Part shown: piece by piece, positions 22,627 to 32,767 of the stretch
How positions within the stretch are numbered: the stretch's first letter is position 1
How the letters are laid out: each line of letters starts with the position of its first letter
Assembly: GCA_027475525.1 (NCBI GenBank)
Contig: JAMWFC010000117.1
Span: 2,652,183 to 2,716,182 of the forward strand
Reading direction: 5' to 3'
Origin: Macrolepiota albuminosa
Lineage: Eukaryota > Basidiomycota > Agaricomycetes > Agaricales > Agaricaceae
Length of the DNA stretch: 64,000 bases
The notes under the pieces: generated by a model
What the model was told of the DNA's origin: nothing
The model's database searches: none
The model's input: the letters and a program-made list of their open reading frames with translations, nothing else
Program-made: the position numbers and the translations under genes

Positions 22627-23016
22627 TGTCAGGTTCTGCTGAGTCAGGGGCTTTTCTGAAAAGCAATGCCCTTACGGGGCAGACTTGATTTATATGTACT
22701 CAGGTGCCTGGAACTCTGGACTGTGCTCCAGAGTTCAAGATGCAAACAGGAGATTCCCAGAGTAAGGGACTTAGTCCAGGGATGTAACGAAGTTACAGGG
22801 ATTGTGAGAGCTTAATGTTCACACTGCACAGAATCAGACCAGTCCGGTCTATTGACTATGTAGTACAGAACAAAAATAAGCTGCTTTGTAAGCAGCTGGT
22901 ATAACTATATATATAATAATGTAAATAATATTATATTATAATAAATATAACATAATATTAGCTACTACTGTAAGTATAAGCTATGTGGTCAACGCCACAT
23001 AGTGGACTATGCTACA
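22627..23016 (-). repeat. element B 3' LTR
   Basis: It reads TGTCAGGTTC...GCTACA on the plus strand, so TGTAGC...CCTGACA in element sense. Its first ~90 plus-strand bases match the C LTR end (GGTTC[CT]GCTGAGTCAGGGG), with CpG sites of C turned into TG or CA. The right half is extremely AT-rich (ATATATATAATAATG). The partner LTR is beyond the window. Confidence 0.75.
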
Positions 23017-23026
23017 CACCCCCCAA
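23017..23026 (-). other. element B polypurine tract
   Basis: The minus strand reads TTGGGGGGTG immediately before the 3' LTR start TGTAGC. This is the position and composition of a plus-strand primer for gypsy elements. Confidence 0.65.
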
Positions 23027-23061
23027 TCAGACCGAGCTACGGTCTCAAGATAATACAACGG

Positions 23062-24780
23062 TCAGGCCGTCGGTAAGTCAGAGACGGGGGCAATGGGGGA
23101 GTCCCCAGGCTCGCGGAATGGATCGGCAGTTGCGTTGTCCATGTCGTAGTCGAGGAGTTCATCCTCAGATGCGGGCTCATAGGAAGTGCCTGAGGGCCCT
23201 GCTACTGGCAGGGAGTCATCATAGTCCCGGAGGGGGGACAGTGTGAGATTGGGGTCAATGATCGACCCCAGGATAGGTGGTTGGGGATCAGGAAGATCCC
23301 CAGTGTCAGACGGGTACTGGCACGTCCAGATCTTGCAGGCATGAATGTCTTGCCCGATGAGGAGATACATCCCCTTGGTGAGCGCATCGTCGTAAGCACA
23401 ACGACTGTTCTGCTGCTGGAGCATCAGGCGTTGTCGATTGCCAATGGTGGCCTCGTGCCACCCATCCCACTGAGCAATGGACTGGGGTGTACCATAATGG
23501 TCGAGGCGTTGCAGCCTCTCGTCGTCGATAGCGGCTGCCTTGTTGTAGAGCTGGCTGTCGCTGAAGAAGAGGTGGGCCAAGTAGGTGACCCCATAGGTAT
23601 ACGCATGGTCAGCCCAGCTGACTGGAATTTGATTGTGAAGAAGGACACGTAACGCGTCCAAAGTGGTGAATATGAAAGCTGATGCTTCCGGGATGTCCAC
23701 AGCCTGAGCCTCAAAGTTAGGGTCGTCGGCTTGGAGGGGCACAAAGACTTGCCCCGTAGCCGCCTCGTACTCGGCCACGGCCTCTTTGTAGAGGCCTGGC
23801 CTTGCAAATACATAGGCCAGGTACTTGTGTACCGTGGTCTTGGAGGGGTAGCTGGTGCTGAGGGTGCGTACAAGCACAAACCCAAAGAGGCTGTGCCAAT
23901 GAATGCGCATGGCACAGTCCATGGCCAGACCGGTCCATACGTTGGACGTTCCAGGACGTCCATAGAGGAGGGCATATGAGCCCAGGTAGTCCAAAGCAAA
24001 CGGTTGCTTTGGATCAGGGGGAGTAAGGCCGACAAAGGCAATTCTCCCTCCCTCTTTGCGGCAATAGATCCACATTGGCACAATTATTTGTGAGATGTTC
24101 TCCCGCTCCTCTGGACTTGCGAAGGGTACCGCGATGGTCTTATACATGATCTTGTCAAGTAAGTGAGACATGGCTCTGTCTCGGGCAGTAGGGTGGCAAT
24201 TTAGCGCCACCCGCTTGAATTCGTTGAGCAATAGATAGCCCAACTGATGCTGACAAATCAGCATAAACTGGTTGTTCACCAGTAAATGAAGCCTGCGGAC
24301 TTCTCAAGGACTGCGGGGAAACCCACGAGGTGCCACTTGGTACACCTTACTGTTGTGGGGCGTCGACACGGCGTTGCCCTCTTTATCGGTCTCGAAGGAC
24401 CTGGCTGCGCAGGCTTCTTGCCCGACGAAGATAGTATTGGTCACTAGCGACCAATAGAACTGGGGAGATAACCTCACGCCAAAGAATGAGTTCTGGTGCT
24501 CAACAGTGTGATCACGGTAGATCACAACACCGAGCGCATCAGGGATGCACCCAGTTTTGTCCTCGAGGAGGGCAGCTCCTCGCTTGGCGCTATCCTGCAC
24601 CTGATGGTCCATCTTGGCCTGTCAATTGCTGTTGCGCCGTTCATGCACCATACGTTGTGCTGCCGTCTCGTGCGGCACAGGGGATTCCATGTGAGCCTCT
24701 TCAGGCTCCTCATACCAATCGTTATTGGAGGGCAGAGACAGCAGCCTCTCTGACACCGACTTATCAGGCCATGGGTCCAT
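23062..24780 (-). pseudogene. element B accessory ORF2, unknown function, two in-frame stops
   Basis: From ATG 24778-24780 (MDPWPDKSVSERLLSLPS) the frame runs 572 codons to a stop at 23062, interrupted by TGA at 24622-24624 and TGA at 24304-24306. The sequence between stops is gene-like: QNSFFGVRLSPQFYWSLVTN, LLLNEFKRVALNCHP, WIYCRKEGGRIAFVGLTPP, YLAYVFARPGLYKEAVAEYE. The acidic tail is DELLDYDMDNATADPFREPG. There is no TM helix or cysteine cluster, so it is not an envelope protein. It sits in sense between integrase and 3' LTR. No family recognised. Confidence 0.65.
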
Positions 24781-24801
24781 TGCCCACACACACCGCAGGA
24801 A

Positions 24802-26241
24802 TCAGGCTGGCAGGCCCTCTACCCGTATTGTGGGTAAGAAGAGGATGTTAGCCCCTGGGGCCCCTTTCAGGGCATCCTTGGGGAAGTGCACGTTGACGTA
24901 TGCATGCCCTTCTGGTTGCTTACCCCGACGATCCTTTCGGGGTTGTGAGGCCTTAGTCTCAGTGGGGTGTGTGCTCACGCCCCTGGAACTCTGCTCCCCA
25001 GAGTGCGTGGTGGAAACCACAGATAATGGTCGCAAAGATGCGACCTCAGATGCGCTGCTGGCAAGGCACTGGATGAGCCAGGGGGTGGCTGAAGCAGAGA
25101 CATCTTCATAGGGAAGGATGTCCCGTTCTAGTCCAGCCTCCTGGCTGGGGGTGACAACACTCGACTGAATCAAGCGGGAGGGCGCGTCCTCCACTTCTTG
25201 CCAACACACCCTTTTGCTGGAGTCGGTGTCCCGACTCAGGGGTGTAGTCTGCCGCTTATAAGCGGCCGATAAGGCAAGGAGATCAGTTTTGCGCTGGACG
25301 CACATATGATCTATGTCATCTATCATCTGGCTAATGAGGACGACTGCCTCTGCATTGTGGAGGTATGATGACTCTGCAGGTACATTGTACCTGTTGTCTC
25401 CCAGGCATTGGAGAAGGGTAGCCAGGACTAAGTCCTGGTTGAGACTGGGCTCGACAGCCCATGCTTTTCCTTTGTCGCGTCGAGGACGCGACTCTTCTTC
25501 CAAGCTGGGCTCGGATTGGTGCGGCATCTCCAGCCACTGTAGCAAGGAGAGCTTGGCCAGGCTCTCCGCTGGCACATCAGCCGATGAACTGATGCTTCGT
25601 TCTGTATTGAGAGTTTCTGTACTCTCAATGGCTGCGGTGGCCTGCACGAGGGGTGCTTGGCGTCCCTCTAGATTGTCGACTGGTACTGTAGTCAACAGGG
25701 AAGCCGACCTGCCTCCCTTGGCTGTCGCCTCATACAAGGCATTGTACTGGGGCATTGTGCCCCACGCTCCCATCCAAGCTGGGGGGTACGGCATCATTAC
25801 GGGCACACCACCCATGCCAGGGTAGTGCGCCGGGGTGGTAAACTGGGGCAAAGGATGTGCACCCATAGCCCCTCTCGCCATAGCGGGGGCAAATTGCTCC
25901 CATCCTGGCGCTGCTTGGGGGCCGACTAGCCCCCCGTAGGCCTGTTGCTGGAATTGGCCCTCTGCGTGATGTGGCACATAAGCGCCCACTACTGGTTGTT
26001 GGGGCTGATAGCTGCCTACATGTGCGTTCTGAGGCATGAAGTTGCCCTGCATGGGTTGAAGTGGCGGATAGCCACTGATCACCAGCTGCTGCGGCAGGTA
26101 GCCCGCCGCTGGTGGTTGCTGCTGCTGTGGGAAGCCCACAGCCTGTTGCGACTGTCTCCACTGGGGCACATTTTGGGTCAGCGAGGGAGCCATCTGCCCC
26201 TTCCCTTCAGCTAACTGTAAGACCGACGGCGCAAACTCAAC

Positions 26242-26274
<33 letters not shown>

Positions 26275-26301
26275 ACTTCGGTCCACGGGCATGCTGTCCA
26301 T
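24802..26301 (-). CDS. element B accessory ORF1, Gln/Pro-rich protein of unknown function
   Basis: A single 499-codon frame from ATG 26299-26301 (MDSMPVDRSE) begins with a run of ten Gln (residues ~11-20). It then has a Gln/Pro/Gly/Tyr-rich part to about residue 190 with repeats of the type QQP-AGYLPQQ, like a low-complexity condensing segment. The second half is more globular (NQDLVLATLLQCLGDNRYNV, VLISQMIDDIDHMCVQRKTD) and ends in basic SQPRKDRRGKQPEGHAYVNV. It lies 102 bp after the pol stop and about 20 bp before ORF2, on the same strand as gag-pol. It could be joined to ORF2 by splicing or reinitiation. Function unknown. Confidence 0.65.
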
Positions 26302-26721
26302 GGTTAAGGAAAAAAGCGAAAAAGAAATTTCGCCTTTTAAGACGTGTTTTAGCCACAGCTGCTGACCAACTCAGCCAAGCTGTGATCGGCACTGCCGATC
26401 AAATTAAGCGCCGGCATGCTTATTTAATTGATGTGGGCACTTAACGCCCTTTAACTCCAAATAACGGTCAAGTGCCACCAACTTGGAGCAATGGGAGTGT
26501 GGCTCCCATGTTGTGTCCCTGAGGGACCAGCACACCTCAAACTCGAGCGTATTACACTCAGTCCACCGGTGCCCAATGATGCACTCGACGAACCATTCGT
26601 CATCGTCTCAAGCCCCAAAATCATAGGGGCCTGGGGTCGCTCTGTTAGGGAATAGCGCATCGTCAGACACGCTGTATGGTCGCAACAGTGACACGTGAAA
26701 CTTTGGAATGATGTGTTGTTT

Positions 26722-26875
26722 CTGTAATGCCAGAGGCAGCTCCAACACGTAGTTGGAGGTACTTGGCTCTGCGTCTAGAACACGGTATGGGCCTACCCCT
26801 GTAATGCCAGAGGCAGCTCCAACACGTAGTTGGAGGTACTTGGCTCTGCGTCTAGAACACGGTATGGGCCTACCC
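26722..26875. repeat. exact 77-bp tandem duplication (2 copies)
   Basis: Copies 26722-26798 and 26799-26875 (CTGTAATGCC...CCTACCC) are identical. The extra copy repeats the integrase GPY segment and shifts the frame. Probable assembly overlap. Confidence 0.9.
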
Positions 26876-27348
26876 ATTTCAGGCAGAGTTTACTCGCCTG
26901 ACCCTTTGGGAGTCTCAGGTTATGCGTTGACAGGTAAACCAATGCTCCTACTGCTATTGGCGGTTCTGCTTGCCTACGGTGATTGGCATTTTTTGCCTGA
27001 AAGACTCGCATCTCTATGATGGCGTCATGCGCCGCCGCAATGTTCTCCAGGGCCTGCCTGGAGAACTCAACAACTCCTCGGTGGGCCACCGTATCAGCAC
27101 GAACTTCGTGCAGCATGGAGGGCAAGTACCCTCTGTTGAGCTCAAAGGGTGCATACCCTGTCATATCTGAGATACTCGCGTTAATCGCAAACTCAGTGAG
27201 TGGACACCAGTCCACCCAGTCCCGTTGGTCAGGGCAAACAACTGCCCTCAGAATCTGGCCTATACTGCGGTTAGCCCGCTCTGTTTGCCCATCCGTTTGA
27301 GGATGGAAGGACGTCGACATGAGGAGTCACGCTTCTAACAGTTTGTGG

Positions 27349-27502
27349 AGTTCCCTCCACCATTGAGACGTGAACTTTGAGTCACGATCGCTCACAATGG
27401 TACTAGGCAGCCCATGCAGCCTAACAGTTCCCTCCACCATTGAGACGTGAACTTTGAGTCACGATCGCTCACAATGGTACTAGGCAGCCCATGCAGCCTA
27501 AC
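27349..27502. repeat. exact 77-bp tandem duplication (2 copies)
   Basis: Copies 27349-27425 and 27426-27502 (AGTTCCCTCC...GCCTAAC) are identical and break the element B integrase frame between the second D and the E of the catalytic triad. Confidence 0.9.
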
Positions 27503-29526
27503 GATCTCCCTAAGGTAGATCCATGACAGCTCCTTAGCCGTCAGCGTAGTTCGTACCGGTATGAGGTGCACCATGCTCATCATGCAGCATATTACCACCC
27601 AGAGGTAATCGAACCCTCTGGACTCAGGAAAGGAACCTACAAAGTCCATTCCAATGGAATCCCAAGGTTTCACCAGCACAGGTAGCTGGTGTAGCTTCTC
27701 AGGAGGGGATCCAGGGGGCAACTTTGCCTTCTGACATGCTGCGCATGAGGTGCAGAACTTAGTCACTTCTTGGGCCATATGTGGCCACCAATACCATCTC
27801 TGGATGTAGCCCAACGTCCTGGCAGCACCAAAGTGCCCCACCAGTGCATGGGCCTGGTCCAAGACCCACGTAACAATGGTTCGCATACGGGGGAGGCAGA
27901 CCACTGCCACCCCTTGACGGTTCTCGGTTGTGATCAGTCCACCAGGCTCATGCCTGAACCGAGGATGGTCGTCAGGATTGGCGATTATCTCGGCAAAGAG
28001 AGAATCATCGCCATAGTCCTGCACCACTTCCATCTGGAAGTCGTCGCTGACCAGGCTAGGGGGCTGGGATGAAGGCAATTCGCCTTCGAGCATCTCCACC
28101 AGCGTAACGGGTATATTGGGGCGCTCGTGCTCCCCAGGTGATGCTGAGTCCACGACTTCATGCTCCTTGAGCAACTGGGCGACTACATCCCGCTCTTCAC
28201 GCTGCTCTCTGAGGCGAGTGCTTCGCCTCCGTTCATCATCACGCATGGCGCGTACTTCCAGGACATGCTCCCTGAGCTCCTGGTATCGGTGGAGAGGTAA
28301 ATCCTCTCCATCAGGGTCTATGCGGCAGTCTGCCTGCACATACTTATGAGGCTCGTGAGCCTCCCCAACTACATCACTCTCAAAGTAGCGTGACAAGCAG
28401 TCTGCCACTTTGTTGAGTTCACCTTTAACATAGGTAATGTCGAACTGGTATCTCGACATGTAGTCTATCCAACGTCGCTGATGCGGTGACAAGTTCACCT
28501 GAGTTTTGAAGAACTCAAGTGCCTTGTGGTCCATTATGATGTGGATGGGATATCCCATCAGCTTATCCTCCCACTTGAGGAGGGCCTTGAGTATGGCAAG
28601 AGTCTCCAGCTCGTGCACCGCATAGTTTTGCTGGGCCATCGTGAACTTCTTCGACATGAACCCTGCTGGGCAGCAAGTCTGCCAGCTGCTTTCCTGACTG
28701 TACATGGCTCCGATGCCTGTCTTGGACGCATCGCAAATGAGCCATATCGGCTCGTCCCGTCTAGGGTCGATTGGTCAAATCACCAGAGTCTTCGTACAGA
28801 TCCGTTTGACCATCTCGAAGCACCACTGGTGCAACGGCCTCCAATTGAATGGTGACCCGTTCTGCGTCATGGCCATAAGTGGCTCAGTATAGGCTGTGAC
28901 ATCGGGCAAGAAGCTCGATATGTAGTTGACAAGGCCAACGAATTGTTGGATGTCATTGTAGTTTTGGGGCGGGTGCCACTCCCAAATGCAATCGAGCTTG
29001 TCCTGATCGGGGTGGATACCCCGCTCATCTATGACATGCCCTAGGCAGTCTATACTCTGAGCATAAAGCTCACATTTCTTCCACTTCAAGTACAACTTGT
29101 ACTTGCATAGTCGTTCGAATACGACTCTGAGGTGCTGCTCATGCTCCTCCATAGAATCCGAGTAGATGAATATATCATCTAAGTAGACGTGCATAAAACG
29201 TCCTATTACGTCTCAAAAAATAGAGGTCATTAGCCTCTGGAAAGTGGCAGGAGCATTACAGTCTCCAATTTGCATTATGTTGCTCGTGAACGTGCCCATG
29301 ATCAATGCAAATACAGTCTTGGGTATGTCTTCGGTGCAAATGTGCACCTGCTTGTAAGCGTCAGTAAGGTCAATCTTTGAGCAATACTTTACCCAAGCCA
29401 TGTCTTCCCAGATCACCTCCTGATCTGGCAAAGGAGTTACATCCTTTATAGTGTTGTCATTGCGCTGACGCGTATCAAGAGCTGTTCGAAGGGATCCATC
29501 CTTCTTTGGGATGCACAATAATGTTG

Positions 29527-30266
29527 TGTCAGGTTCCGCTGAGTCAGGGGCCTTCCGGGAAAGCAACGCCCTTACGATGCGGACTTGATCTACGAATACT
29601 CGGGTGTCTGGAACTCCGGGGCTAGGACTCCGGGGTTCAAGACGAGGACAGGGGTAATCCCGGGAGAGGGGACTAGAGTCCGGGAGTTTTGGGTTGGGGG
29701 TGGCTGAGAGTTAGAGGGGGTCGAGTCGTGAACCGGAGGTTCTAAGACGAGACCAAGTTAGTAACTTAAGAGTCGCGAAGTGCGTACCAAACTTATAGCA
29801 CGCGAATACTAAGGCGTGCCAGTCGAAGCGTACCAAACAAGGCGTACCAGTCAAGCAGAGGGCACGCAATATCCAAAGTAACAGTTATGCAATATCAAGA
29901 CTACCGAATACAACAGGGAGCTACACTATAAGTACTACGGGGCCGGGTCTCGGGGTTCCGGGATGTCTGGGATGGGTTCCGGGGGTTATTGAGTAGCGGC
30001 AGGGGCTGTATACCGGGATCGCGCGTGTGGGGCGCGCGATCAATTGGCGCGGATGGAGCCGTGATGCGTGATGCATGATGGCCGGCACGAGTCGCGTGAT
30101 CTGATCGTTGATCGGGGCTGGTGACGGCTGATGGCGGTCCTTGATGCGCGTGATGGCGGTGTTGGCGGTCGTGATGGCGGGGCATGTCCTGTGGGGTCGG
30201 AGGGAGGGTCCCGGAGGGTGTTCCGGGGGTGTCCCGGGGTGGGCCCGGAGGGGAGGGGTCGTGACA
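29527..30266 (-). repeat. element C 3' LTR
   Basis: The plus strand reads TGTCAGGTTCCGC...GGGTCGTGACA. It is nearly identical to 35430-36246 apart from the 77-bp duplication there and a few changes such as GTTGGCGG/GTCGGCGG and GGGCATG/GGGCGTG, mostly at CpG. Confidence 0.93.
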
Positions 30267-30279
30267 TCACCCCCCCCTC
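30267..30279 (-). other. element C polypurine tract
   Basis: The minus strand reads GAGGGGGGGTGA directly before the LTR start TGTCACGAC, the expected site of plus-strand priming. Confidence 0.7.
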
Positions 30280-30395
30280 AGCACCGAGACCCTCCGAGGC
30301 GCGTGTAGCCGGTGGTTCGGACCGGGGGTCAACCGTGGGATCCGGCACCTGACCTGCCACGTATCGAAAAAAAAAATTTACCGTCAAGTTCAACC

Positions 30396-32416
30396 ATGTC
30401 GCGTACGCCTACGCATTCCCCGACGCCCCCGCAAACGAACGAGGTCGCGCCCCTCATGGCGTGGGAAGCCTGGGACGCGCGTTACTGGGCTCGACTTGAC
30501 CGGGAGCGCGTGGCGGCGCTNNNNNNNNNNNNNNNNNNNNNNNNNNNNNNNNNNNNNNNNNNNNNNNNNNNNNNNNNNNNNNNNNNNNNNNNNNNNNNNN
30601 NNNNNNNNNNNNNNNNNNNNGTCGCGCCCCTCATGGCGTGGGAAGCCTGGGACGCGCGTTACTGGGCTCGACTTGACCGGGAGCGCGTGGCGGCGCTTGC
30701 CGAGCAACGTGAGTACTCCCGCGCTGCCCCTTTACCCCACTGACCTTTCCTTTTCAGAACAGCGCAACATTCCGGCCCCAGAGGCGGGTCCCAGCCGACT
30801 CCCGGAGCCAATTCCCGAGGCTGGCCCCAGCGCCCCCCCGGAGCCCCGCCCGAGCCGCCCCGCGCCGACTTTTGCGCGGATGACCGTGCGCCCTCCTCGT
30901 CCCCAGCCCCCTCCCCACCCGAGATTGCCTGCCCCTCGTTTTCGCCGCTCCCGGATGGCGGTAGGGACGGTTACAGCGGTCCCCAACGATCGGCGCGTCG
31001 CATGGGCGGACGCGTCGCAGGAGGTGTTCGAGGAGGCGCTGGAGAGGCCCCGGGGGTTGCCCTCGCACAACTGGTGCGTGAGCAATGGGCCGGTGCGTGG
31101 GTCCTTACCTCAGGTTTCTGGGCTAATTCTGGCTTTACAGTGTCTGCATTGTGCCCGCCGGGTGGTACCGTGCGAGTTCAAGGTCCCGGTTCTGTTGTCC
31201 CGCTGAGACACGTCGGTATGTGAGGCGTGCCGCGCCAACCATGAGCGGTGCTCTGTCTCGGCGTTGTGGAGGGCGCACTGCGTCGCGCGGGAGCAGGGGT
31301 GGCCGCTGGAGGATGGAGGTCGAGGAACGGAACTGGGTGGTGGAGCCGGGTGGACGAGGGGTTGGAGCCGGAGGGGGAGGCGCCCGCTGCGCCCGTGCAG
31401 TCATCCAGCGGGGGGTCGGGGGGTCAGGAGGTTGTCCGGGTGGGGGGCCGGGGCCGGCCCGTGGTCCTCATTACTCGCCGGGTGACCCGGGCCGGTACTG
31501 GGGGTCACGGGGGTCGAGGGGGGCGCCCTGACAAAGGGAAAAGGCGGGCGTCGCCCAGCCCCTCACCGGGTCCGTCCAAGAGGGCGCGCCTGCCCGTGGA
31601 GACCCCGCCTCCATCCCCGACCCCTTCAGTGCGCCTGTCCCCGGCGACGTTTTCTCCGTTGTCCGGGCGGCCCCTGAGCGCTGAGGTGAGGGTTTTGCAG
31701 GGGCGGTTGGAGCAGGCCGACCGGGAGAGGGAGGAGCGCGAGGAGGCGGCGAGGGAGGAGGCGGCGCTCCGGCGGGGACTGGAGGAGGATCGGGAGGCGG
31801 CCCGCCGGGAGCTGGAGGAGGCGAGGGTGGCCCGGGGGGGAGTCGAGGCCCAGCTGGACGCTATGCGGGCCAGGCTGGAGCAGGGGGTGGGGATCCCGAC
31901 GCAGGGTCCCTCGGGGGAGTCGAGGCCCAGCTGGACGCTATGCGGGCCAGGCTGGAGCAGGGGGTGGGGATCCCGACGCAGGGTCCCTCGGGTCCGGAGT
32001 TGGTTGAGGGCCTGCACCGGGACGTGGTCATCGGGCGCATGGCCTCCCTAAGTGAGCATCTCCCCCTTCTCGTTGTTTGGTCGATACTGACCTCTCCAGG
32101 CTGGGCTCGGGAGCATCGCCTGCTCCTAGACGGGGCTGCCGCGGCGCTCCGGTCCGAGGCAGGGGACCCCGGGGTGGAGCGGGGCCTGGACTTGTTGGGG
32201 AGGCTGGTGGTCGCGCACCGCCGGAGGAACGTCCCGGCCCCGGGGTCGTGGTTCGAGCGAGTTTTGGACGAGGGCGAGCCACTCCCGTCCTGGGATCAAT
32301 TGGCCGAGGAGGTGTGGCGGGAGCACGGTCCGGGGGGCGTGGGGGAAAACTTCCGGGGGTGGCCGAGGGGAGGGGGCGGGGAAGGTGGGGAAGGCGGTTC
32401 GGGGCCCTCGCTCTAA
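30396..32416 (+). CDS. element C antisense accessory gene: Zn2Cys6-like, coiled-coil protein
   Basis: It starts at ATG 30396-30398 (MSRTPTHSPTPPQTNE) and runs against gag-pol. Introns are read at C|GTGAGTACT...TTTTCAG (about 30,709-30,757) and at GTGCGTGAGC...TTTACAG (ending 31,140). Directly after the second intron comes CLHCARRVVPC (C-x2-C-x6-C), and 15 residues later CEACRANHERC (C-x2-C-x6-C), a fungal binuclear zinc cluster pattern with a long linker. A basic KGKRRASPSPSPGPSKRAR stretch follows, then a charged coiled coil (LEQADREREEREEAAREEAA) and a helical C-terminus ending EGGEGGSGPSL. A TGA at 31204-31206 (probably CGA) lies inside the cluster. The gap and two 77-bp duplications disturb the frame. 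Function unknown; DNA binding is inferred. Confidence 0.6.
30444..30697. repeat. 77-bp direct repeats flanking the sequence gap
   Basis: 30444-30520 and 30621-30697 (GTCGCGCCCC...GGCGGCGCT) are identical 77-bp copies on the two sides of 100 Ns. This shows that the gap joins overlapping contig ends and that the real distance may be zero. Confidence 0.92.
30521..30620. other. assembly gap, 100 N
   Basis: Exactly 100 N of unknown true length lie inside exon 1 of the element C antisense gene. Confidence 0.99.
31836..31989. repeat. exact 77-bp tandem duplication (2 copies)
   Basis: Copies 31836-31912 and 31913-31989 (GGGGGAGTCG...GTCCCTC) fall in the coiled-coil exon of the element C antisense gene and cause a frameshift. 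Confidence 0.9.
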
Positions 32417-32531
32417 GGGCCCCCTCGTATGTTTCTTGGTACTGTTTTTTTTTTGGGGAAGGTGGGGAAGGCGGTTCGGGGCCCTCGCTCTAAGGGCCCC
32501 CTCGTATGTTTCTTGGTACTGTTTTTTTTTT
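32378..32531. repeat. exact 77-bp tandem duplication (2 copies)
   Basis: Copies 32378-32454 and 32455-32531 both contain the end of the antisense gene (TCGGGGCCCTCGCTCTAAG) and a T run, so its stop region appears twice. Confidence 0.88.
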
Positions 32532-32767
32532 TTTGAGGTCCCGAATCCTGTAGTATATGTAATAGTAGAAAAATGTATATACCTGACTGATCTCGTAGAG
32601 AATGGTGTAAGTAGAGTGGCGGGGAAACGGGAAAGAGTACCTTGCCCAGGGTCCGGGGCGCTACTGTAAAAGAAAGTACTAAAAGAGAGTAAGATCTAGA
32701 AAGGGAAAGCAGAAAATATACATGGGAGTTGAATCCCTACTGAGCCCAGAGGCGGGGGTTACGCCCA

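Larger units (their letters stand above)
26404..29526 (-). pseudogene. element B pol: RT, RNase H, integrase, chromodomain
   Basis: The segment begins in RT at CIPKKDGSLRTALDTRQRND, then KIDLTDAYKQVHI, and the catalytic MHVYLDDIFIYSD. RNase H has YAVHELETLAILKAL and IIMDHKALEFF. Integrase has H-x4-H and C-x2-C (QAHALVGHFGAARTLG, CTSCAACQKAKLP), then GMDFVGSFPES, IVSDRDSKFTSQWW and STSFHPQTDGQTERANRS for the D,D,E triad. The GPY-like KWVGPYRVLDAEPST follows. The C-terminus WTECNTLEFEVCWSLRDTTW is a chromodomain; pol ends TAA 26404-26406. TGA stops at 26608, 27327 and 29213 and two 77-bp duplications break the frame. The 5' part of pol lies at 36,247-37,118 beyond element C. Confidence 0.88.

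Noticed and set aside
22900..22980. AT-rich ATATATAATAATG tract as a possible origin or centromere-like site
   Set aside because: It lies within the 390-bp element B LTR and is explained by decay of that repeat.
30131..30352. GC-rich plus- and minus-strand frames within the C LTR
   Set aside because: They fall inside an LTR with repeated GATGGCGG units; both strands are open because stops are rare in that composition. The same frames recur in the other LTR.
31264..32493. Several long Gly/Arg- or Pro/Ser-rich frames on both strands in element C
   Set aside because: Frame shadows of the high-GC antisense gene; only the frame with the Cys cluster and coiled coil links up through splice sites.
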